From Bradyrhizobium sp. CSA112 (lineage in GTDB: Bacteria; Pseudomonadota; Alphaproteobacteria; Rhizobiales; Xanthobacteraceae), in assembly GCF_029051645.1 (NCBI RefSeq), contig NZ_JAACFS010000017.1:91063-155062 (forward strand): DNA of 64,000 nt, in the 5' to 3' direction. This document shows positions 58,594 to 64,000 of this stretch, piece after piece; the stretch's first letter is position 1; each line of letters opens with the position of its first letter. The notes below the pieces were generated by a model, which saw nothing but the letters and a program-made list of their open reading frames with translations, did no database searches and was not told where the DNA came from. A program made the position numbers and the translations under genes.

Positions 58594-58878
58594 ATGAGGA
58601 CAGCGCTTTGTTTCGCTATATTGCTCATTCCCACACTTGCACTCGCTCAAGGCGCAAAACCGGCAAAGCGGCCGACCGTCGGCGCGAAGCCGCTCGTTCA
58701 GGTGAAGCCTAGGGCGCCCGTTGGTTGCAAGCTCGTCGGAACGGTCAAAGGAACGAAGCTCTGGGCGGGCGAATGCACGGAGATCCCGGCGCTAAGAACA
58801 GGTACGCCTGCCGAAGAATCTAGTCCGACATCGGTCCCCGACACGGCGGGCGGGGCCACTCCTAAGGATCAGCAGTAA
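58594..58878 (+). CDS. Small secreted protein
   Basis: 94 residues from the ATG at 58594. Signal peptide MRTALCFAILLIPTLALAQG; then a Lys/Pro-rich segment (AKPAKRPTVGAKPLVQVKPR) and a short domain with two Cys (VGCKLVGTVKGTKLWAGECT) that could form a disulfide; the tail is Thr/Ser/Pro-rich. Likely periplasmic. Family unknown but similar short proteins are common in Bradyrhizobium. Confidence 0.6.
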   Translation: MRTALCFAILLIPTLALAQGAKPAKRPTVGAKPLVQVKPRAPVGCKLVGTVKGTKLWAGECTEIPALRTGTPAEESSPTSVPDTAGGATPKDQQ

Positions 58879-58888
58879 CGCCGCTATC

Positions 58889-59180
58889 ATGTACAATCTC
58901 TACAGCATCACCACGAATCAAGCCGCAATTATCGCGCTCTTCCGTGTCATCAACCGCTACGTCGGCAACCTGCCGCCGATGCCGGGCGTATTTCCGGACT
59001 ATCCAGCTCCGGTGGTGCGCAGTGCAGGCGATGAACGCGAGCTGATCACTATGCGGTGGAGATTGCTAACCCGCCGCGTGCCGGCGGGCCGCCGGTCACC
59101 AACATCCGCAACACGTCGTCGCCGCACCGGCGCGGCTGGTTGAAGCCCCGAGAACCGCTGCTTGGTCCCGTTCAACAAGC
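58889..59180 (+). pseudogene. SRAP (YedK/HMCES-type) gene, broken and lacking the catalytic Cys
   Basis: MYNLYSITTNQAAIIALFRV and GVFPDYPAPVVRSAGDEREL are the start of SRAP proteins, which crosslink to abasic sites in ssDNA through Cys 2. Here residue 2 is Tyr (TAC instead of TGC). After MRW the frame shifts; the next pieces (PPRAGGPPVTNIRNTSSPHR, LVPFN) are in two other frames. The gene ends near 59180. Confidence 0.75.
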
Positions 59181-59655
59181 TTCACCGCCCAGCAGGCTTC
59201 TCGTTTTTCACCGTCTCTTGCGCCGACCATTTGATTTCTTTCGTTATGAATTTCTCAAATTCCACATCGACCTTCATGCCGTGTTCAGTGACCATGTGCC
59301 GGAGGTCATCAGGTCACTCCCAGCCATTGAACGCCAAATGCGATGCAGAAAGGTCTCTCTGCAATGAGGACACGCCATGAAGCCACGGGAGACGTGAATG
59401 GTACTGTCGGCGTTTTTGTCGCGACGCAGCGGCTCCTCGCCTTCGAGTATTCTCAGCTTCGCTGCGAACTGTTCCCGATTAGGCCAACTCTTGGACGCTG
59501 CCAGCTTTGGGTACTTCATCCTTGCATTTCCACGCTCAACGCCTCGGCGGCGTTAGCCTTGGCGGGCAGTTTCGGATAACGCAGTTACCCGAATACACCC
59601 CATTCTCTCCAACCGCAGCGAGTGGAGCGTACCAACAATTCTTTCGGCGACGCTT
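59181..59655. other. Uncertain region, possible minus-strand frame
   Basis: A minus-strand frame (59519-59274, with FMACPHCRETFLHRIWRSMA) has a CxxC and moderate coding character; just downstream another frame reads MKVDVEFEKFITKEIKWSAQ. They may be two parts of one damaged gene. I do not recognise it. Confidence 0.3.
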
Positions 59656-60408
59656 TCAGGACATCGCGACGGCACCCGGCATTTCATCGAACGTGCGCCC
59701 GCGATAGTGCCTGCCGGTGCTCTTCTTGTGAACGCCGCCCCACTGCTTGAAGAAAAACGCCGTTCTTGCCTTGCGACATGCGGTCTCAATCTCCGCGACC
59801 CACTGCTCGGCCATTGGACGCGAACGCGGGCCGCTCTCGCCGCCAACGATTGCCCACTGTATGCCCGTCAGATCGGCTGCAGCCACTGACCCCAGCAAAG
59901 GCTCGAACGAAACAAACCTGACGGCAGCATCGACCTTGCGCAGATCGTCAATGCGCCCAAGGTAATCGGCGCTCTCGACGCTGGTCCCGAGCCACACGTT
60001 CGGCGGCACGGGCAGGGATGCGGTAATATCCGCCATCCGATCCGGTCGCTTCGTCAGAATTTGATACGTGTGCTGCGATGTTTTATGCATTGCACCCCAG
60101 ACAGCGGCAACGAACGTTGCTGGAACGGCCTCGTGAAACAGGTCCGACATCGAGTTCACGAAGATCCGGCGCGGCTTTTTCCATCCTGCCGGGATGCTGA
60201 GCGCCTTGTGATCGAGCCTGATCCTGCCGGTCCAGACCGCTCGCTTGCCGCTCTTGCGGGTCAGGCCGCGATACTTCTTCACGCCCATCGCATCCAGCCG
60301 GGCGGCCATCCGCATCGCATAGCAGTTCGTGCAACCGGGCGAGAGCACCGTGCAGCCCGCGACCGGGTTCCAGGTCGCGTCGGTCCATTCGATCGAGGTG
60401 TCAGCCAT
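59656..60408 (-). CDS. DUF5131 protein (phage Gp37/Gp68 family)
   Basis: 250 residues. The three-Cys cluster GCTVLSPGCTNCYAMRMAAR resembles a radical-SAM-like Fe-S site; further family marks are WTGRIRLDHKAL, RRIFVNSMSDLFHEAVP, QILTKRPDRMAD, NVWLGTSVE and WAIVGGESGPRSRPM. These proteins are regularly paired with TcmP, here 10 bp upstream. A nucleic-acid modification role is supposed but unproven. Confidence 0.92.
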   Translation of the reverse strand: MADTSIEWTDATWNPVAGCTVLSPGCTNCYAMRMAARLDAMGVKKYRGLTRKSGKRAVWTGRIRLDHKALSIPAGWKKPRRIFVNSMSDLFHEAVPATFVAAVWGAMHKTSQHTYQILTKRPDRMADITASLPVPPNVWLGTSVESADYLGRIDDLRKVDAAVRFVSFEPLLGSVAAADLTGIQWAIVGGESGPRSRPMAEQWVAEIETACRKARTAFFFKQWGGVHKKSTGRHYRGRTFDEMPGAVAMS

Positions 60409-60418
60409 TACGGTCCCC

Positions 60419-61252
60419 CTAGAAAAGCGATCCCTGTCCGCTCAAGTTCTGTACGTCATTCCACAGCTTCTGTCCGAGCGGATTTGAACTCAGGAACACC
60501 AACCAGTAGAGGCGCTGGTTCTTCTCGCCAACAATCAGCGGTATGCCTGTGGCGGGATGCGTTCCCAATGAACGGATCATCGCGAGCCAGTATTCGATAA
60601 ACGCCGCCCGCAGAGCAGCAGTTGATTGGTTCACGTCCACTGCATCACGCCATCCCGGCGCAAAGATGTCGAGCGTTCCGCCGACGCGCGAATGTTTGTC
60701 GAGATTGCGCTGCAAATCCTGCAGGCTGACATGGATGATCATGTCCATCCGCTGCACCCGCAACATTCGCTCGATGATCGAAAACGGCAATTGCGCGAGA
60801 CTGAAAGGGTCCAGAAACGCAAGGTGAAGCCCATACGGATTGATCGCGCTCATGACCTGATCGACAACAACATTTGCATCGCCGACATAGGTTGTCGCCG
60901 CGCCGCCCAGCGCCTTGATGCGCTGCGCGAGCGCGGATGAGTTCTGCGGCTCCAGATCAGACAGGTGCATCGCGGAAAACGGATGACCGCTCGCACGTCC
61001 AGCATTGAAGGCCACCACGGCACTGCCATCGATGATCTGATTGGTGCCCGTGATCAGTGATCGACCAGCACCCGAATACAGCTCGATGTAGCTCGCGCCG
61101 CCTCTTCCGACTGGCGGCAAGAACTTCGCGCGCGCGCCGCGCGCCGCTTGGATGTATCTCTGCAGACGGTCGTGCTTTTCCGTCGCCCACGGACCAACCT
61201 CGCCAACGATCAGGCCGTCGCCGGGATCGAGCTTGACTGTCTTTTTGGCCAT
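60419..61252 (-). CDS. tcmP: Three-Cys-motif partner protein TcmP
   Basis: 277 residues. GEVGPWATEKHDRLQRYIQA, SYIELYSGAGRSLITGT (SAM-binding-like GAG loop), HLAFLDPFSLAQLPFSIIER and QRLYWLVFLSSNPLGQKLWN are typical of TcmP, a methyltransferase-like protein always found with DUF5131. Both genes appear intact and co-transcribed. Confidence 0.9.
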   Translation of the reverse strand: MAKKTVKLDPGDGLIVGEVGPWATEKHDRLQRYIQAARGARAKFLPPVGRGGASYIELYSGAGRSLITGTNQIIDGSAVVAFNAGRASGHPFSAMHLSDLEPQNSSALAQRIKALGGAATTYVGDANVVVDQVMSAINPYGLHLAFLDPFSLAQLPFSIIERMLRVQRMDMIIHVSLQDLQRNLDKHSRVGGTLDIFAPGWRDAVDVNQSTAALRAAFIEYWLAMIRSLGTHPATGIPLIVGEKNQRLYWLVFLSSNPLGQKLWNDVQNLSGQGSLF

Positions 61253-61359
61253 TGGAATTTTCCCCCAAGGCTCCTTACCACACGGCCACAGGTTGAGGGT
61301 TAACGCGCAGGCACTTTCTCGCAGATTGAACCCGTCACGCGCTGCCCTATCCTCCGGCC

Positions 61360-61563
61360 ATGGTCCAGCGGCGGCGACCCTCCGGCTTCATCGAACCGTG
61401 CCAGCCGTCGAAGGCGGCGCGGCCACCGTCCGGGCCATCGTGGGTTCACGAGATCAAGCACGACGGATATCGGCTGATGGTGCGCCGGGATGATCAGCGT
61501 CCGCCGCTTCACGCGCAACGGCTTATGACTGGGCGGACACCGCTTCCCGCGATGGAGCGGTGA
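61360..61563 (+). pseudogene. ATP-dependent DNA ligase, N-terminal fragment
   Basis: GFIEPCQPSKAARPPSGPSW and VHEIKHDGYRLMVRRD are the start of LigD/LigC-type ligases, with the adenylated Lys in EIKHDG. The reading then slips (VRRFTRNG and MER in other frames) and stops. The C-terminal part of such a ligase lies at 62460-63035. Confidence 0.7.
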
Positions 61564-61712
61564 TGGAGCAGTCCCGTTCACGTAGATGAACGTGAGGTTT
61601 GATCCAGGTCAAGGGCGCGCAGCTCCCGTGCGCGAGGCTTCGGACCGACCCGCGGTTCGGCGCGATGCGCCTGTGTCCGCGGCTTCCTCTCTCTCGAAGA
61701 AGGAGTACGCTG

Positions 61713-62069
61713 ATGTTGCGTCGAATTCTCATCGCTTCGGCAGCCGCGGCCATGCTGCTAGTCACCTTCGTTCCCGATGACGCCGATGCTCGCGGTCGAG
61801 GTGGTGGCGGCTATCGGGGCGGTGGCGGAGGCTACGGCGGTGGCGCTGTAGCAGTTAGAGGAGCTCGGGGCGGCGCTGTCGCAGTACGCGGCGGGCGCTA
61901 CGGCTATCGTGGTGGGGCGTATCGCGGCTACGGCTATCGCGGCTACGGTGTCGGTGCGGCAGCTGTGGGCGCCGCTGCGGTCGGCGCCGCTGCGGCTGGG
62001 GCCTACCGCGGCAGCTGCTACGACGCCTACGGCAACTACATTTGCGCCGGCGGGTACCGTCCGTACTGA
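61713..62069 (+). CDS. Gly/Tyr-rich secreted protein
   Basis: 118 residues from the ATG at 61713 (AAGGAG upstream). Signal peptide MLRRILIASAAAAMLLVTFV ending near ADA; mature chain of GRGGGGYRGGGGGYGGG and repeated YRGYGYRGYG and GAAAVGAAAVGAAAAG. The end GSCYDAYGNYICAGGYRPY has two Cys. Common in Bradyrhizobium as a putative surface or periplasmic protein; function unknown. It lies between the two ligase fragments. Confidence 0.7.
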   Translation: MLRRILIASAAAAMLLVTFVPDDADARGRGGGGYRGGGGGYGGGAVAVRGARGGAVAVRGGRYGYRGGAYRGYGYRGYGVGAAAVGAAAVGAAAAGAYRGSCYDAYGNYICAGGYRPY

Positions 62070-62459
62070 GCGGCGCCACGCGGTTGGCCTATGGTGCTCG
62101 AAGCCGATGACGAAGTCATTTGCAGAGCGAACCATTTATAACCGGATCGGGCGGCACACCTTGCGCCAGCGAGGTGGCCGCCCTGACACGTCGACACGGG
62201 TTGAGGTGACGAGGACGCCTGTGTTGGCGCGGTTCGTGTTAGTGGTGGCGCTGCAGATGGTCGCCCAACCTTAGTGCCCGTGCGATGCCCGGGTATAGGT
62301 TTTGCTTGGCAGGTAGGCCGCGCTGGCTCGCACGATCCGTGTTCATCGCAATAACCCGACGACCGTCATGCGGAACCGTGATCAAACGGCAGTCCAAGAT
62401 CGCGCAGGAAGCGCAGTCTGGCCTGTGCAGTGCCGGTAGGTTCCATCGCCGACCGCACC
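62070..62459. other. No supported gene
   Basis: Plus- and minus-strand frames occur but none shows a known motif. Probably decayed sequence in front of the ligase remnant. Confidence 0.25.
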
Positions 62460-63035
62460 AGCGCAGCTTCGCCGCGCTCGATAGCAAGCAGGTCGCCATG
62501 TGCTTCGGCTTCGCGCTGCTGCCGCTGATCGAGCGCAAGGCGCATCTGAAAAAGATCATCGACGGCACCGACATCCAATTCAGCGAAAGCTTTGAGGTCG
62601 ACGGCAAGGAGATGTTCGCGCACGCGTGCAAGGTCGGACTTGAGGGAGTTGTCTAGAAGGTGCGTGACAGCCCCTACACCTCTGGCCGAGGCAACAACTG
62701 GGTCAAAAAGACCTGCGCCCAGCGCGAGACGCTGACGATCGCCGGCTTCGCCCTGGACGGTAACGAGTGGGACGGTATCTACGTTGGCCGCCGCAGGGGC
62801 AAGGACTTGGTCTACGCCGGCAAGGTCGACCATTGGCTTCGACGAGGCCTCTGCCGCCGAATTGCGGAAGCGGCTGAGGCCACTGATCCGGAAGATCCAG
62901 CCCTATACTAAGCGGATCGCGCACAAGGGGATTTGGGTGGAGCCGGAGCTAACCGCCGAGATCGAGTACCGCGCCAAGTCTGCCGAGGGAAAGGTGTGCC
63001 ATCCCTTCTTCAAGGGCCTGCGGGAGGACCTCTAG
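62460..63035 (+). pseudogene. ATP-dependent DNA ligase, C-terminal fragment
   Basis: LPLIERKAHLKKIIDGTDIQ, CKVGLEGVV-stop-KVRDSPYTSG and RGNNWVKKTCAQRETLTIAG match the adenylation and OB domains of LigD-like ligases. A TAG interrupts GVVSKVRD at about 62654, and a frameshift near 62830 moves GKVDH to GFDEASAAELRKRLRPLIRK. The end HPFFKGLREDL is normal. Confidence 0.8.
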
Positions 63036-63362
63036 AGAAAGGGAGCCGCCAAATTATGCGGCCCTTCCAAGTACGACTTCCGCTTTGCTCTTATCAACGG
63101 ACCCCGTCAGCTTGGCGCGGCATGTCCGAAAGGTGCCATTAACCGACTCATGCGCCGCAACAAGCAGCATCTCATCTCGTCAACTGTCGGCAGTCGTGCG
63201 GTCCCTTAGAGCACTCGAAAAATCTCAAATTTTTGCGTTCCAATTGGAACGGGTCAGGATTGCTGAACAATCTCGAATTTGCCCCAACTCGACGTGTGAG
63301 ACAGGCCCTGAGACAATGAACCTCTACCAGAAGGCCAAGGGCGCTTATGGGAGCGGGTCCAA
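63036..63362. other. Gap before atpB
   Basis: No gene recognised; in particular no atpI, which normally precedes atpB. A 14-bp perfect palindrome GTTCCAATTGGAAC lies at 63237-63250 and a short hairpin AAAAATCTCAAATTTTT just before it. Confidence 0.35.
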
Positions 63363-63376
63363 TTGACCTAAATCAA
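63363..63376. promoter_or_regulatory. Perfect FNR/FixK box upstream of atpB
   Basis: TTGACCTAAATCAA. A -41.5 placement predicts plus-strand transcription from about 63411, 37 nt before the atpB ATG. Confidence 0.6.
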
Positions 63377-63447
63377 CATGGCATGTGAATTGATTTAACT
63401 GTTGGTGAGAGTTTGGAGATGCCGGTCTAGTGGAGAAGGAGCCGCGC

Positions 63448-64000
63448 ATGACACTCGACCCGATCCACCAGTTCGAAATCAAAAACTTCTTCAAGATCGG
63501 CCAGATCGGCGATCACGCCATCTACTTCACAAATTCCTCAGCTTACATGCTGCTCACTGTAGCGGTAATTTGCTTACTGACTATTCGCGGCATGAAAGGC
63601 CGACAACTTGTTCCCGGCCGCTACCAGTCGATGGCCGAGTTAAGCTACGTGTTCGTGGCCAGCATGATCCGGTCCACCGCCGGCGAGGATGGCATGAAGT
63701 TCTTCCCGCTGGTGTACTCGCTGTTCATGTTTATTCTGGTCTCGAACGTGATCAGCATCATTCCCTACACTTTCACTGTCTCAAGCCACATCATTGTCAC
63801 AGCCGCATTCGCGCTGCTCGTGTTCTTCACGGTGCTGGTCTACGGCTTCTACAAAAATGGGCTAAAATTTTTCAAGATTTTCGTGCCGCCAGGCATTCCG
63901 ATTTACATACTGCCACTGGTCGTCGCGATCGAGATCATCTCCTTCCTGTCGCGACCGCTGTCGCACAGCGTACGTCTGTTCGCCAACATGCTGGCGGGCC
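63448..64000 (+). CDS. atpB: F0F1 ATP synthase subunit a (partial)
   Basis: 184 residues are in the window; the gene runs off the right edge. From the ATG at 63448 (GGAGAAGGAG upstream): MTLDPIHQFEIKNFFKIGQI, STAGEDGMKFFPLVYSLFMF and SRPLSHSVRLFANMLAG, the last holding the essential Arg of the proton channel. It forms the half-channels facing the c ring. It diverges from the subunit a I remember for Bradyrhizobium (QFEIKNFFKIG against QFNIEPLFTLG), so it may be a second copy. The perfect FNR box at 63363 is unusual for a housekeeping atp operon. Confidence 0.92.
   Translation, partial: MTLDPIHQFEIKNFFKIGQIGDHAIYFTNSSAYMLLTVAVICLLTIRGMKGRQLVPGRYQSMAELSYVFVASMIRSTAGEDGMKFFPLVYSLFMFILVSNVISIIPYTFTVSSHIIVTAAFALLVFFTVLVYGFYKNGLKFFKIFVPPGIPIYILPLVVAIEIISFLSRPLSHSVRLFANMLAG

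Noticed and set aside
63237..63250. GTTCCAATTGGAAC palindrome as a regulator site for atpB
   Set aside because: It lies over 110 bp upstream of the predicted promoter and has no second copy in the window; a random 14-bp palindrome is not rare enough to claim.

Overview
The window reads as high-GC alphaproteobacterial DNA, most likely Bradyrhizobium or a close relative (Bradyrhizobiaceae). This rests on the fixJ-receiver-fixK cluster at the left edge, FixK/FNR-type operators (TTGA-N6-TCAA), two pseudoazurins, nnrR/nnrS, and an ICE module resembling that of Mesorhizobium symbiosis islands. Nothing was run; all assignments come from reading the sequence.

Left part (1-14 kb) is a micro-oxic/nitrosative region: the end of fixJ, a single-domain receiver, fixK, a LysE exporter, a PCu(A)C copper chaperone, a pseudoazurin, and the minus-strand operon nnrS - membrane protein - DUF2249 - DUF59. 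Opposite nnrS is a 61-residue protein ending in a CCSCC cluster. A second pseudoazurin and nnrR follow, then DUF1858, a nitrite-transporter fragment and small secreted proteins. FNR-type boxes sit at plausible distances in front of most of these genes.

14-24 kb is a copper/metal region. An ECF sigma factor with a Cys-rich tail stands before a CusF-like protein, a cupredoxin and a multicopper oxidase, all three frameshifted or deleted, plus a His-rich protein and a P-type ATPase remnant. An apparently intact five-gene operon follows: Met-rich LTXXQ protein, membrane-anchored NAD(P)H-flavin/2Fe-2S reductase, b-type cytochrome, seven-heme cytochrome c and DUF411 metal-binding protein. Three tandem FNR-type boxes precede it. 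It looks like a dedicated cytoplasm-to-periplasm electron-transfer chain and is the best candidate here for an undescribed system.

24-32 kb holds gene remnants (DUF3141, Acg-type nitroreductase, MBL-fold hydrolase, rhodanese) mixed with intact DUF1622, OpgC, pyridoxamine-oxidase-like and membrane genes, a paralogue of a His-rich HHYSGGPK protein, and crcB with a fluoride riboswitch.

32-58 kb is an ICE-derived block, nearly all minus strand: MFS transporter, two RHH proteins, traG, DUF3363 relaxase, lytic transglycosylase, traF, DUF2840, an RdfS-like excisionase, and DUF6499/DUF2285 overlapping frames that match the FseA arrangement (programmed +1 frameshift). A QseM-like DUF2285 protein faces a damaged XRE gene. 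A DNA-processing block follows: DUF736, DUF2493, Toprim, helicase/methylase, ParB and ArdC. Several of these genes carry related structured leaders. No mating-pair (trb) genes and no integrase are present, so the element is incomplete or continues elsewhere.

58-64 kb has a broken SRAP gene, the DUF5131-TcmP pair, a split ATP-dependent DNA ligase, a Gly-rich secreted protein, and the start of atpB preceded by a perfect FNR/FixK box and no atpI.
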